This document shows, in pieces, positions 23,710 through 33,299 of a stretch of DNA of 64,000 bases (its first letter is position 1; each line of letters starts with the position of its first letter). The stretch comes from an uncultured Pseudokineococcus sp. Lineage in GTDB: Bacteria; Actinomycetota; Actinomycetes; Actinomycetales; Quadrisphaeraceae. A program made the translations under genes and the position numbers. Location of the stretch: contig NZ_CANMAA010000010.1 in NCBI RefSeq assembly GCF_947495735.1, positions 80,125 through 144,124 on the forward strand. The letters are read 5' to 3'. Under the pieces are notes generated by a model. That model made no database searches, was not told the DNA's origin, and saw only the letters and a list, made by a program, of their open reading frames with translations.

Positions 23710-24125
23710 GACGCCGCCCGCTCGGGCGACGCCGACGCGGCCTCGGCGGCCTTCACCGACGCGACGACCGCAGCGGGGTCGTCTCCGGCGCGCAGCGGCC
23801 GGCTCGCGAAGACCCCCTCGTGGGCCAGCACCGGCCGCCGGTCCCCCGCGAGCTCGGGGTGCTTCTCCTCCAGGCGGTCCCGGTCGCCGGCGAGCTTGCG
23901 CCAGTGCGCGACCGTCTCGCGGTCGCCGCGCCCGACGCCCTCCCAGCTGCGCGGCATCTGCTCGCGCGCCACCCCGGTGGACGCCCGGCCGCCCATGTTG
24001 AGCCGGCTCGGGCGGCGGCGCGCCGCCGACCCGCAGGCGGGGCACGCCGGGTCCGGCGCGGTCATGGAGGCAACACCGGCCTCGAAGCGGTGGCCGGTGC
24101 CGCAGAGGAAGTCGTGCAGCACCAT
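23706..24125 (-). CDS. FmdB-like zinc-ribbon protein
   Basis: A 139-residue protein opening [18 protein letters not shown] and continuing CPACG, so one Cys, one His and a CxxC remain of the usual two knuckles. A Gly/Arg-rich linker and a helical stretch (RETVAHWRKLAGDRDRLEEKHPELAGD) follow, then the conserved-looking RRPVLAHEGVFASRPLRAGD. Family members sit beside dehydrogenase genes, but no activity is established. It overlaps the lactonase stop by one base (TGATG) and the dehydrogenase start by four, so it is made together with both enzymes. A regulatory or chaperone role is inference. Confidence 0.75.
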   Translation of the reverse strand: MVLHDFLCGTGHRFEAGVASMTAPDPACPACGSAARRRPSRLNMGGRASTGVAREQMPRSWEGVGRGDRETVAHWRKLAGDRDRLEEKHPELAGDRRPVLAHEGVFASRPLRAGDDPAAVVASVKAAEAASASPERAAS

Positions 24126-24949
24126 CAGCGGTACATCCCGTCGGGGGCGTACCGGAGCGTCTTCGCCTGCTCGGCGTCGTGGCCGAAGATGACGTCGGCG
24201 CCCGTCTTCTCGGCGATGTCGCGCAGCTTCTCGACGCTCTCCAGCCACTGCAGGTTGTCCCAGACGATGGCGGCGCCGACCGCGGGCGGTCCCCAGGAGT
24301 CGCTGAGGTAGACCGCGTCGGAGGTGAAGATCTTCGTGCCCTCCTCGGGCAGGTCGACCTTCAGCGACATCGTCCCCCAGGTGTGGCCGGGGGTCTCGAT
24401 CACGGAGATGCCGGGGAGGATGTCGACGTCGCCGCTGACGGTCTCGAAGGGCAGGCCGTCGTAGTCGCCGACGATGTGCGCGCCCGCGCTGTACCCGTCG
24501 ATCTTCCGGGCGCCCTCGAGCTCCTTGTCGTTGACGACGATCCGGGTCTTGCCGCCGGCGAAGTCGCGGGCGTTGGCCGCGTGGTCGAAGTGCAGGTGGC
24601 TGAGCACGAGGATGTCGATGTCCTCGGGGGCGAGCTCGAGCGACGCCAGCGAGGTGTCGAGGTAGCCGGGGCCGTCCACGGGCTCCTTGACGGGGAAGAA
24701 GTCGTGGAAGCCCGTGGGCGCCCACCGCTGCTCCCAGTCGCGCGGCACCCCGGTGTCCCACAGCACCCGGCCCTCGGGGTGCTCGATGAGCACCGCGTGG
24801 GTGGGGCAGTCGCCCCAGACCACGGGGTCGTCCTTGTGGTGGCGGTCCCGGATGGTGCGCCCGCCCTTGAGCAGCAGCCAGGTCAGGTCGGTCTCCATCA
24901 CACCGGTGGACAGCACGTGGAGCTTGATGTCGGGGGCGTTGCCGGTCAC
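24125..24949 (-). CDS. Metallo-beta-lactamase-fold lactonase, AttM/BlcC-like
   Basis: A 274-residue hydrolase. The metal motif is [10 protein letters not shown] (His118, His120, Asp122, His123), with further ligands in [17 protein letters not shown] and FGHDAEQ. Size and the long WDTGVPRDW...PGYLDTSLA insertion fit the AttM/BlcC group, which opens gamma-butyrolactone and also acyl-homoserine lactones. With the dehydrogenases downstream, catabolism of a short lactone is the likely main job; quenching of quorum signals could be a side effect. GTG 24949 has AGAGGTCC upstream. It heads the four-gene operon and diverges from the PucR regulator. Confidence 0.85.
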   Translation of the reverse strand: MTGNAPDIKLHVLSTGVMETDLTWLLLKGGRTIRDRHHKDDPVVWGDCPTHAVLIEHPEGRVLWDTGVPRDWEQRWAPTGFHDFFPVKEPVDGPGYLDTSLASLELAPEDIDILVLSHLHFDHAANARDFAGGKTRIVVNDKELEGARKIDGYSAGAHIVGDYDGLPFETVSGDVDILPGISVIETPGHTWGTMSLKVDLPEEGTKIFTSDAVYLSDSWGPPAVGAAIVWDNLQWLESVEKLRDIAEKTGADVIFGHDAEQAKTLRYAPDGMYR

Positions 24950-25065
24950 GTCGGACCTCTTCTCTCGCGTCGTCGCGGAGCACGCCGCGGCGGTGCGGCG
25001 CCCGCCCACCTTCGGGCGACGAAGCAGCCGTGGCCATGGAGATCGCTGACACACTGCGGTGCCCC

Positions 25066-25086
25066 GGGTGTGGGCGGCGCACACCC
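25066..25086. promoter_or_regulatory. Dyad in the divergent lactonase/PucR control region
   Basis: GGGTGTG, seven bases, CACACCC: a perfect 7-bp dyad ending 19 bases before the regulator start. It is a candidate operator through which the PucR-type protein controls itself and the lactonase operon. Confidence 0.5.
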
Positions 25087-25105
25087 CGCCGGCGGAGGTG
25101 GAGGA

Positions 25106-26848
25106 GTGCTGGACGACGCCACGACGCCGCCCGGCAGCTTCGGGGTGCCGACGTCGGAGGCGCTGCTGCGCGCCGTCCACGACTCGGCGACCGACCTCGC
25201 CAGCGTGCGCGACCGCGGCCTGATCCTGCAGGCCCTCGTGCGCCGCACCCGCGCCCTGCTCGGCGCGGACATGGCCTACCTGTCCCTCAACGACCTCGAG
25301 GCGGGCGAGACCTGGATCCACGTCACCGACGGCGTGCGCACCCGCGCCTACGCCGAGATCCGGATGCCGCTGGGCACCGGCATCCTCGGGGCGGTGGCCG
25401 CCGGCGGCACGTCGGTGCACACCGACGACTACCTCGCCGACGCCGACCTCAACCACCTCACCGACATCGACGCCGTCGTGGCCGACGAGGGGGTGCGCGC
25501 CATCAGCGGGGAGCCGCTGCGCGTCGACGGGCACCTGGTGGGGGCGCTCCTCGTGGCGCACCGCGCACCGGTGGTCATGCCGCCCGCCGGCGTGGCGGCG
25601 CTGCGGCTGCTGGCCCTGCAGGCTGCCGTCGCCCTGGAGCAGACGCGGCGCGCCGGCGAGATCGCCGACCTGCGCACCGCCGCCCACGAGTTCTGCGACG
25701 CGGCTGCCCGCGGGGCGCGGGAGGCCGCCGACGCCGCAGCGCTGCTGGCCCTGGATGCTCGCCTGCTGGCCGCGATCGAGGACGGAGGAGGCTGCCGCGC
25801 CGTCCTCGAGGAGCTGGCCGCCGAGCTGGCTGTCCCGGTGGCGCTGCTGGACGCCGAGGGCGCGGTGCGGTCGGAGTCGGGCGCGGCACCGCAGCAGGAG
25901 AGCGAGCGGCACGTCGGCAGCGAGCACGCCGTCGAGGGAGGACGGGGCTGTCTGGTCACCCCGGCGACCGGCGCACGGGCGGACGCCGTGCTCGCGCGCG
26001 GCGCCCTGGCCGTCGGACTGGCGCTGCAGGTCGAGCACGAGCTGGCCGAGGCCGCGGACCGCTCCGCCTCGACCCTGCTCGACGACCTGCTGGACGACTC
26101 GCTCGACGGCGGACCCTCCGGTGACCGAGCGGCCCGCCGCGAGGTGGCCGAGGCCCGGGCGCTCACCCACGGGGTCGACCTGCGCGCGCCGGCGTCCTCG
26201 CTCGTGGTCCTCGTGCCGGCCGCCGAGCGCCTGCGCAGCGTGGCCGCCCTACGACCGCTGGTCGCCGGCGGCGGGCTCGTCACCGTCCACGCCGGCCACG
26301 TGTGCCTGCTGGAGGCCGCCCACCACCGAGCCCCCGCAGACGCGCTGGGCGAGCGCGCCGCGGGGGCGCTGGAGGCAGCCGGCGTCTGCGGCCTCGTGGG
26401 CAGCGCCACCGCTGAAGGACGCGGCGCCGGGCCCCTGGCTCGCGCGCACGCCGAAGCCGCGCAGGCCGCCCGCGCCGCCCAGGTGCTGGGCTGGCGCCGA
26501 GGCCATGTCGACCGCGCACGCCTGGGGATCGCCGGGCTCCTGCTCGGGGGCCACAACGAGCAGGTGGTGGACGCGCTCGTGGAGCAGGAGCTGGGGCCGG
26601 CGCTCGCCTACGACGCCGCGCACGGAACGCAGCTGGTCGAGACCGCCACCGCCGTCCTCGAGGAGGGCTCGCGGGCCGCCGCGGCGGCCCGGCTGTTCGT
26701 GCACGTCAACACGGTGCGGCAGCGGGCCGAGCGTCTCGGGGACCTCCTCGGGACGGGCTGGGACGTCCCCCCGCGGAGCCTCGACGTGCACGCCGCGATG
26801 AGGCTGCAGGCGCTGAGGTCGTCGAGAGGTGCGCGGCCGCAGCGGTAG
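25106..26848 (+). CDS. PucR/CdaR-family regulator with GAF domain
   Basis: A 580-residue transcription activator. A GAF domain fills about residues 25-185 ([44 protein letters not shown]). A middle GGDEF-like/PucR linker follows, and the C-terminal helix-turn-helix lies at about 525-570 ([32 protein letters not shown]). Family members bind small acids or semialdehydes and switch on adjacent catabolic operons. It diverges from the lactonase operon across 156 bases, so it very probably controls it. GTG 25106 follows GGAGG well spaced; a longer upstream frame overlaps the divergent gene and is not real. Confidence 0.88.
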   Translation: MLDDATTPPGSFGVPTSEALLRAVHDSATDLASVRDRGLILQALVRRTRALLGADMAYLSLNDLEAGETWIHVTDGVRTRAYAEIRMPLGTGILGAVAAGGTSVHTDDYLADADLNHLTDIDAVVADEGVRAISGEPLRVDGHLVGALLVAHRAPVVMPPAGVAALRLLALQAAVALEQTRRAGEIADLRTAAHEFCDAAARGAREAADAAALLALDARLLAAIEDGGGCRAVLEELAAELAVPVALLDAEGAVRSESGAAPQQESERHVGSEHAVEGGRGCLVTPATGARADAVLARGALAVGLALQVEHELAEAADRSASTLLDDLLDDSLDGGPSGDRAARREVAEARALTHGVDLRAPASSLVVLVPAAERLRSVAALRPLVAGGGLVTVHAGHVCLLEAAHHRAPADALGERAAGALEAAGVCGLVGSATAEGRGAGPLARAHAEAAQAARAAQVLGWRRGHVDRARLGIAGLLLGGHNEQVVDALVEQELGPALAYDAAHGTQLVETATAVLEEGSRAAAAARLFVHVNTVRQRAERLGDLLGTGWDVPPRSLDVHAAMRLQALRSSRGARPQR

Positions 26849-26975
26849 CCGCCCGTCACCGCCAACGCGCGATCCAGGCGTCGACGCGCTTAAAGGGGCG
26901 AGGCCGTCCAGCAGCCACTCGAGCTACGTGCGCATCGACTGGCGACAACGCGCCGTCACCGAACTGACCAGACCG

Positions 26976-26996
26976 TAAGGTCCCGGGCAGAGGCGG
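26976..26996 (+). promoter_or_regulatory. Promoter block shared with 34305-34326
   Basis: TAAGGTCC, four bases, CAGAGGCGG, ending 35 bases before the EcsC-TerB start. TAAGGT fits the actinobacterial -10 (TAnnnT). The same block with five bases between its halves precedes the PH-like protein gene at 34360. Confidence 0.65.
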
Positions 26997-27031
26997 GCGA
27001 CGTCCGTCGATCCGTGCTCCGGGGGGACGCG

Positions 27032-28279
27032 ATGCAGATGCCGTCAGGTTCGACAGCAGCCGACGACGCCACGACGACTGGTCGGAACCCGACCAGCCCC
27101 CCGTCAACTGCAGGGGGCCCGGGCTCACCGACCGACGGCGGCCCGACGGCGGCGCCCATCGCCGAGGACCTGCTCGAGTCCGACGTCGACGATGACGAGC
27201 TCGCCCGGGAGCAGGTCGAGCGCGAGCGCGACCGACTCCGGCAGTTCGTCACCAACCTCGACACGGACGACATCAAGTCCGGCGGCTGGTTCACCAAGCT
27301 CGTCGCGCAGGCTCTGGGCTCCTACACCGACAAGGTCGACTGGGAGTACTTCCAGGAGCGGTACAAGGGCGTCCCTGCAGACGCCGTCGTCGACCAGCGG
27401 ATCAAGATGGCGGCCCGGTACGCCGCGCTCGAGGGCGGACTCTCTGCCGGGGCGTACTCGGCAGCGGTCGTCGCGACCATCGGGAGTCTGGGAGGGGCCT
27501 CGCCGCTGACGGTCCCGGCCGCCGTCACGACCATGTTGGTCGACGTCACGTTCACCACCCAGCTGCAGCTCCGGCTGGCGCACGACGTCGCGGTCCTCTA
27601 CCGCGTCCCGATCGACACGTCCGACCCCGAGGACATGTGGAAGCTCATCCGGGTGGCCTTCACCATCAAGGGCGGTGGAGCGATCAGCGACGGCGCGGCG
27701 AAGGCGGTCCCTGCCGTCGTGCGGCCCCTCATCAAGCGCTTCTACTCGGGGACCACCCTGCAAGCCGCCAAGGGGCTCCCTGTCGTCGGCAAGTACCTCC
27801 TCCAGCGGAACGCCATCAAGATCGGCATTCCGCTCGTCGGCGTCCCTCTCGCGGCGGTGCTTAACCGCTACACGACGCTCGTCGCCGGACGGCACGCCCA
27901 AGGCGTCTTCCGCAACGAGGCGCGGGTCATCGAGGTCGCCGAGCGCTTGACCGAGAAGAGCCGGCACCCGCAGCTCCTGCTGTGGATCGCGTGGCTCGTC
28001 GTCAAGGCGGACAGCAAGATCTCGGACGACGAGGCCCTGCTCATGCGGCACCTGGTGCAGATTGTCGAGGCCAGGCACCAAGTAGTGGACGAGGCGCTCG
28101 CGCGTCTCGTCGACGTCGATGCCGCCGAGGTGTGGGCGCGCGTCGAAGCCGAGCCCGGGAATCTGCAGGACATCGTCGATGCGGCGACCCAGGTGGCCGA
28201 GATCGACGGAGCCGTCAACGCACGGGAGCGGGCCGTGCTCTCCGAGCTCCAGGAGCGGTGTGTCCGTGCTCGCCGATGA
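27032..28279 (+). CDS. EcsC-like protein with C-terminal TerB-like domain
   Basis: A 415-residue protein. Residues 1-70 are a Thr/Ser/Asp-rich tail with an acidic helix. Residues about 115-300 match the EcsC pattern: AARYAALEGGLSAGAYSAAVV, a hydrophobic hairpin, a QLQLRLAHDVAVLYR helix, DPEDMWKLI and a second hydrophobic hairpin (GIPLVGVPLAAVLNRYTT), so it is membrane-associated. Residues 320-410 are TerB-like, with two acidic helix-turns, VKADSKISDDEALLM and AEIDGAVNARERAVL, resembling metal or Ca2+ sites. Its promoter block is repeated before another island gene. ATG 27032 has GGGGGG upstream. The function is unknown; TerB-type modules occur in stress and defence loci. Confidence 0.7.
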   Translation: MQMPSGSTAADDATTTGRNPTSPPSTAGGPGSPTDGGPTAAPIAEDLLESDVDDDELAREQVERERDRLRQFVTNLDTDDIKSGGWFTKLVAQALGSYTDKVDWEYFQERYKGVPADAVVDQRIKMAARYAALEGGLSAGAYSAAVVATIGSLGGASPLTVPAAVTTMLVDVTFTTQLQLRLAHDVAVLYRVPIDTSDPEDMWKLIRVAFTIKGGGAISDGAAKAVPAVVRPLIKRFYSGTTLQAAKGLPVVGKYLLQRNAIKIGIPLVGVPLAAVLNRYTTLVAGRHAQGVFRNEARVIEVAERLTEKSRHPQLLLWIAWLVVKADSKISDDEALLMRHLVQIVEARHQVVDEALARLVDVDAAEVWARVEAEPGNLQDIVDAATQVAEIDGAVNARERAVLSELQERCVRARR

Positions 28280-28885
28280 GATCGCCGACCGCTGGCCCCG
28301 CCTCTTCCACATGGCCGAGCGAACTCGTGGCCGTCGATCCAGCAGTACGGCCTGCTGTCGACGCAGGCGCTGTGCGACCTCTACGGCGTCAGGCAGCCGC
28401 AGCGCGACGAGCTGCTCGCCCGCAAGCGACCGCAGTCGGTCCAGATAGCCCACCCCGAGCACGGGACGGCGTGGATCCGGGATAACAAGCCGATCAACGA
28501 GACCGTGCTGCGGCGCACGCTCGTCGGGATGGGCGAGGACGAGTGGTACCGGACGCTCAACAGCCGCGTCTTCTTCTGGCTCACCGAGGAGCGGCTCGAC
28601 AAGCTGCACGCCGCCTACCGCGGGCGCCAGCACGACCTGCTCGTCATCGACACGGCGAGGTTGCTCGCCGCCCACGGCGGCGAGGTCGAGCTCTGCCCGC
28701 TCAACAGCGGCGCCGTCCACGCCGGCGCAGTGGTCACACGCGGCGCCGGCACCTTCCGGCGGCTCGCCGACTACCCGTGGCAGGAGCGCCGACGCATCGC
28801 GCGGCGCGAGCCGGTCGTCGAGCTGACCGTCCCCTACGCCGTCCGGGACATCGCCGATCTCGTCGAGGACGTCCAGGCGCTCTGA
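28260..28885 (+). pseudogene. DUF7002-like gene broken by one frameshift
   Basis: From GTG 28260 (AGGAGCG upstream) the frame reads SVLADEIADRWPRLFHMAE, then breaks near 28322. In the next frame the protein continues NSWPSIQQYGLLSTQALCDL, then TAWIRDNKPINETVLRRTLVGM, WYRTLNSRVFFWLTEERL, DTARLLAAHGGEVELCPLNSG and RGAGTFRRL to the stop at 28885. Restoring one base gives a full-length protein of about 208 residues of a conserved family of unknown function that I believe is catalogued as DUF7002. It overlaps the EcsC-TerB stop by 20 bases, so it was part of that operon. A decayed second copy lies at 32178-32338. A sequencing indel is the alternative. Confidence 0.72.
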
Positions 28886-29006
28886 CCTAAGACGGCTGTA
28901 GTTTCGCGCCGGGTCAACCAGGGTGACGCCCGTTGAGCGCGTTCTCAAGACGCGAAAGCGGCGCCAGCGGCATGATGCTCGCATCGGAATGCGCGAAGGG
29001 ATGAGC

Positions 29007-30086
29007 ATGACTCCAGCAGCACAGGTCTCCCAGGTCGACAGCACGGCATCCACGCCTTACACGAGGACGACGATGGCTGAACAGGGCTTGTTCGAAGTCC
29101 AGCATCTGGAGCGATGGGTCGTCGACCACCCAGAGATCCTCGGCGCAAACGTCAAAGTCGTGAGCCAGCAGTACTCAACATGGGCCACCTCGACGGGGAA
29201 GATGGCCGCGGAACGGCTTGACATACTCGCCCTCGACGCGTCGGGACAACTCGTCGTCGTCGAGCTCAAGCGCGATGGGGATAAACGGGTGCACCTCCAG
29301 GCGCTTACTTACGCGGCGCTCGTGGCAGGCTTCACCAAGGGGACACTGGCCGAAGCCCACGCTCTCCACCTGTCGAAGACGTCCGGCGCGGCCGTGAGCA
29401 CCGAACTTGCCCTCGGCTACCTCGAGGACCACGTCGAAGGCGGCTGGGACGACGACTTGCTCACCAGGCCCAAGGTGGTGCTCATCGCCGAGCGATTCCC
29501 GCTCCAAGTCATGACAACCGTCAGGTGGCTCGCCGAACTGAGCCCCAGCCTTTCGATCGAGTGCATCGAGCTGACCCTCTTCTCCGCACCGGGCGAGAGC
29601 GCCCCTCTCTGCGCAACCTTTCAAACCATCTTCCCCATCGACGACCTCACGGATCGCATCTTGAGCCCGACGAGCGCCGTTACCAGCGACGTGGTCAGCG
29701 TGGAGATTGCAAAGAGGAAGCGCCGTCAGCGCTCGGTGCAAGTGATCGTCGAGCACAAGCTCGTACCGACAGCAGCGCGCCTCTCGCTCTCGTTGGAGAC
29801 ACTCCTCAGACCAGACGTTGTCGCGAAGGTCAACGCATGGATGGGCGAAGACCCCGCCCGTTCGGTGGTGACGTGGCGTCAGGACGCCACGCGCCCCCTC
29901 CACTGGGCCGCGGAGCCCGATGTGCCCGGCTGGTCCGCCACCAAGTTGGCGCAGCACATCATCGAGCAAGCCACCGAGACTGCTTCTCGACCACTGTCTG
30001 GCCCGGACGCATGGATGTATGGGGACAACAACCTCTACGGCATTGCAGAGGAGCACTTGAGCAGCGAGGCCAGCGAGGGTCTTTGA
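29007..30086 (+). CDS. NucS/DUF91-like restriction-fold endonuclease
   Basis: A 359-residue protein. Residues about 30-110 form a PD-(D/E)XK nuclease core of the DUF91/NucS kind: LFEVQHLERWVVDHPEILG, then AERLDILALDASGQLVVVELKRD, giving the Asp and the Glu-x-Lys, and a QALTYAALVAG helix with Gln and Tyr typical of this family. Middle strands read VVLIAERF and SIECIELTLF. The C-terminal 130 residues, after a basic AKRKRRQR linker, look like a separate DNA-binding domain. It should cut or bind branched, mismatched or foreign DNA. ATG 29007 has AAGGGATGAGC upstream, better than the starts further left. The slightly lower GC and mixed codons suggest recent transfer. Confidence 0.7.
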   Translation: MTPAAQVSQVDSTASTPYTRTTMAEQGLFEVQHLERWVVDHPEILGANVKVVSQQYSTWATSTGKMAAERLDILALDASGQLVVVELKRDGDKRVHLQALTYAALVAGFTKGTLAEAHALHLSKTSGAAVSTELALGYLEDHVEGGWDDDLLTRPKVVLIAERFPLQVMTTVRWLAELSPSLSIECIELTLFSAPGESAPLCATFQTIFPIDDLTDRILSPTSAVTSDVVSVEIAKRKRRQRSVQVIVEHKLVPTAARLSLSLETLLRPDVVAKVNAWMGEDPARSVVTWRQDATRPLHWAAEPDVPGWSATKLAQHIIEQATETASRPLSGPDAWMYGDNNLYGIAEEHLSSEASEGL

Positions 30087-30330
30087 CTCTGGGGCGTGCA
30101 TCTCGCATCAACGTGGGCACGGGGCGGTCGTTCCGTGGCCGAGGTGATGTCGGCGTGCCGAGCCATCTCGTTCGACCCGCGCTGCCAGAAGCGTCCAGGT
30201 CGTACCTCGACTGTCGCGCCCGGGCACCGGGTCCTCCAGCTGGTAGGCACCCCGTGCCCGTGCTCCCGGTGAAGACGTGGCGTCGTCAACAGCCCTACGA
30301 GCCGGCGTCCTGGGTGGTAGACCCACGGGC

Positions 30331-30975
30331 ATGGCCACCGAGACCGCCGACGTCGACCGCCTCCTCGCCCACGTCGAGGCGACGCTGCCGCGGGAGGGGT
30401 GGACCGAGTGGCCCGGCGGGTGGAAGGGCCAGTCGGAGCTGGCCCTCCTCGACGCCGTTTTCAGCATCAGCGCCCGGTACGGCGCCGAGGACACAGGTGT
30501 TCGTAGCGTCGTGAAGGCCTACCGCGACCGCGACGGCGCGCCAGGAGTCGACGACCTCAGGACGCTCGCCGGTTTCGACCCGCAGGCGCTGGTCGACCTC
30601 TTGCAGAACAGGCAGCAGGTCTCGGGCCGGCTGAAGGCCGAGGCCGTCGTCGAGGCCGCCCGCAAGCTCGTCGCGGCGGGCGGCACGTCGAGCGAGACCG
30701 TCGACGCCGAGCAGCACCGCCAGGCGTACACGAGCGTGCACGGCCTCGGGAAGCAGACGTGGAACTACTTCTGCATGCTGCTCGGCCGCCCGCAGGTCAA
30801 GGCCGACCGCATGGTCGTCCGCTTCGTCGAGCAGGCGCTCGACCGCACCCCGACCCCCGACGAGGCCAACCGCCTGGTCCACGCCGTCGCCGAGCGACTG
30901 GTCGTCCCGCCCACCGACCTCGACCACGCCATCTGGAGCGCGACGCGAGTCGCCTCGCGCGAGGAGGACACCTGA
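30331..30975 (+). CDS. Helix-hairpin-helix (HhH-GPD-like) protein
   Basis: A 214-residue all-helical protein. VHGLGKQTWNYFCMLLGRPQ resembles the hairpin of endonuclease III-type glycosylases (LpGVGxkTA), and KADRMVVRFVEQAL occupies the place of the VDTHVxRVxxRL segment with its catalytic Asp. No Fe-S cysteines follow. The N-terminal half (LLDAVFSISARYGAEDTGVRSVV) fits the preceding helical bundle. It may bind damaged or modified bases; catalysis is unproven. ATG 30331 gives a start at the domain boundary. It follows the NucS-like gene by 244 bases and converges on a broken gene. Confidence 0.65.
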   Translation: MATETADVDRLLAHVEATLPREGWTEWPGGWKGQSELALLDAVFSISARYGAEDTGVRSVVKAYRDRDGAPGVDDLRTLAGFDPQALVDLLQNRQQVSGRLKAEAVVEAARKLVAAGGTSSETVDAEQHRQAYTSVHGLGKQTWNYFCMLLGRPQVKADRMVVRFVEQALDRTPTPDEANRLVHAVAERLVVPPTDLDHAIWSATRVASREEDT

Positions 30976-30997
30976 GCCAGACAGTGCCCTCGGGCGC

Positions 30998-32022
30998 TCA
31001 CACGCGCTGGGCCGCGTCCACGAGGTAGGGCATCAGCGCGGCGAGTTCTCGGACGACGTCGTCGAGCGACAGGTCGACGCCCAGGACGAAGGTCGCTCCA
31101 AAGAGGCAGTAGCCGAAGCCTCCGTGGCACCGGGCCCCTTGCCGAGGTGCGGTGGCCCGCCCCCGGTGACCATCCGTTCCCACCCCCGCCGCCGCTGACG
31201 GTCCTCGCGGGGCCGGGCCGGTTCGACGTCCCAGTCGTCCCGCGCGGCGGCCAGCAGCGGCCACAGGTCCCAGAGGTGAGCCCAGTCGTAGGTCTCTCCG
31301 TCCGCGACGTCGTCCTGGCGAAGGCCGACGAGCACGAGCAGACCGTCCGGTGAGGCGGGCCCGGCGGCCCTTGCCCCCGTGCGGCCCGCCGACGAGCGGG
31401 CCCCGGCCTGCAGGACGACCGACGACCCGTTGCGCGCTGTCGGCGCCTCCAAGCAGAGGACGTCGCGGAGCCCGTAGAACGGCTGCACCACCACATCCAG
31501 CCCGGTTGCTGTCCAGATGCCCGATGCGACCCAGGACATCCGGGCCGTCGCCGCTGCCGCCACGTCCTCGCCGTCCCGCACGCCACCCCACCGCGTCGCC
31601 GCGCTCAGCCGCGGGACGCGCCTGGCGTGCTCGAGCCAGGCGCGGGCCGTGGCCGAGACCCACTCGTGAGCGCTGCCGGCGTGGAGAGCCAGCAGGTCCT
31701 CCCACATGACGACGCGCCAGGACGGCGGCGCCGACCCGAGCGCGAGGTATCGAGAGCGCAGGAGCACATGGGCCTGCGTTCCAGGTGTTGCGGTGGCGAC
31801 CCGGTCCAGCCGTCGCTCGTCGGGGGCCACGAGCATCGACGAGGTCAGCACGGTCGTCGTCCCGTTCGCCGCCGCGACGACCAGGCCTGCCTGCCACACG
31901 CCGGTCAGCTGGTCGTCGCGGTGCACGCTGACGGTCGGCGTCGGGGCGGGGAGCTGGCACGCAGTCACCAGCGGCCCGGTGTCCGTCTCGACGAGGGCGG
32001 CGAGCGCACCGAGCCGACGCAC
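30998..32022 (-). pseudogene. Unknown gene broken by a frameshift near its 3' end
   Basis: A reading frame from about GTG 32022 encodes an alpha/beta protein (PLVTACQLPAPTPTVSVH, WQAGLVVAAANGTTTVLTS, VVMWEDLLALHAGSAHEWV, DLWPLLAAARDDWDVEPAR) as far as MVTGGGPPHLGKG. Near 31135 the frame fails; the continuation lies in the next frame as RCHGGFGYCLFGATFVLGVD and LSLDDVVRELAALMPYLVDA to the stop at 30998. One missing base in a G/C run explains it. About 341 residues would result. I do not recognise the family. Sequencing error is possible, but this is one of many breaks in the island. Confidence 0.55.
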
Positions 32023-32177
32023 GTCACCGGAGCGGGTGGCAGGAGGTGGCCGACGCCTACCGGCACTTGCGTGTGGTCCTCCCCGCCGCGCCACCCGTTC
32101 ACCTCGCGCACAGATCCAGCGGAGCAGCGCCGTCCGACAACGGGGCTCCGGCGACCACCGATGCGGCGGGGACCACC

Positions 32178-32338
32178 CATCCCGGGCATGGGACGGCGGG
32201 GATCCGAGACACCAAGCCGATCCACGAGAGCGTGCCGCGTCGCGCGCTCGTCGGCATGGACGGGGGAGTCCGTACCGGACGCTCAGCAGCCGCGTCTCCT
32301 TCTGGCTCATCGAGAAGCGGCTCACCACGCTGCACGCC
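32178..32338 (+). pseudogene. Second, decayed DUF7002-like copy
   Basis: In one frame it reads HPGHGTAGIRDTKPIHESV then PRRALVGMD; in the next frame YRTLSSRVSFWLIEKRLTTL. Both match the copy at 28260-28885. Over 67 bases (32272-32338 against 28546-28612) I count about seven differences. The 5' half and the 3' end are gone. It sits just before the HipA-type kinase gene. Confidence 0.7.
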
Positions 32339-32408
32339 CCCGCGCTCCAGAGGATCGCGCGGAGGTCGACAGCCACCCGCGTCGGCAGCACCCCGTAGCG
32401 TCGGCTAC

Positions 32409-33299
32409 GTGGCGCACGCGTCGGTCCGGGACGTCTCGGCGTGGGAGGTGGCCGGCTTCGAAGCCATGGGCAGCAGCGGCAACACCTGGCTGAGAGACGC
32501 GGCCGACGAGCGCTGGTTGTTCAAGCCGAACCGCGTGCACGAGAACGGCCACGAGGAGGGCGAGGACTGGGCCGAGGCGCTCGCCTGCTCGGTCGCCCGG
32601 CTGCTGGGTGTGCCTGCCGCTCATGCCGAGGTGGCGTCGCGCGACGGTCGGCGCGGCGCCGTCTCGCGAGACATCGTCACGGCGATGCGGCGTCGCGAGG
32701 GCTGGGAGTTGCACGCGGGGCTCGTGCTGCTGGGCGGGTCCGTGGACCGTGAAGCGCCGAAGGAAGTCCGTCATGCCGCACACACCCTCGACGCCGTGCT
32801 GGCCGTCCTGCACGATGTCGCGCCTCCCGACGAGGTGAGCGGCACGAGCGCCGGAGACGTCTTCGCGGGCTACCTGCTGCTCGACGCCCTCATCAGCAAC
32901 CAGGACAGGCACGAGGAGAACTGGGCCGTCCTCGCCCGCCCGTCCGGCGAGCTCGTCCTGGCGCCGACGTACGACCATGGTGCGTCCATGGGCTTCCAGC
33001 TCACCGACGGCAAACGCCTGGAGATCCTGACCGGACGGGGCGTCGAGTCCTACGTGCGTCGCGCGAGGGCATCGAAGATGGGAGACGGCAAGGCGCGTCT
33101 TCTCGACGTGGTGAGGCAGGCGCTGGAGCGGTGCGGCGCTGCTGCCTCGGAGCAGTGGGTCGGCCGACTGGGCGACATCTCGGAGGATGATCTCGCCGCA
33201 GCGGTCGACGGCACGCCGGCGATGTCGGACCCTGCTCGTACGTTCAGCCATGCACTGTTGACCGCGAACCGGAGGAGGTTGCTCGATGCGCACGGTTGA
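32409..33299 (+). CDS. HipA-type Ser/Thr kinase, short (HipA_C-like)
   Basis: A 296-residue kinase-like protein. It shows the ATP-lysine strand WLFKPN (Lys39), the catalytic loop ISNQDRHEENW (Asp166, Asn171; His168 is typical of the HipA family) and the metal loop PTYDHG (Asp189 in place of DFG/DFD). It lacks the N-terminal subdomain of full HipA (about 440 residues), as in HipT-type or CtkA-like short kinases. That missing part seems to be supplied by the next gene, which overlaps it by 14 bases. Targets could be tRNA synthetases or translation factors as in known HipA systems; that is inference. GTG 32409 is the first start after the decayed DUF7002 copy. Confidence 0.8.
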   Translation: MAHASVRDVSAWEVAGFEAMGSSGNTWLRDAADERWLFKPNRVHENGHEEGEDWAEALACSVARLLGVPAAHAEVASRDGRRGAVSRDIVTAMRRREGWELHAGLVLLGGSVDREAPKEVRHAAHTLDAVLAVLHDVAPPDEVSGTSAGDVFAGYLLLDALISNQDRHEENWAVLARPSGELVLAPTYDHGASMGFQLTDGKRLEILTGRGVESYVRRARASKMGDGKARLLDVVRQALERCGAAASEQWVGRLGDISEDDLAAAVDGTPAMSDPARTFSHALLTANRRRLLDAHG

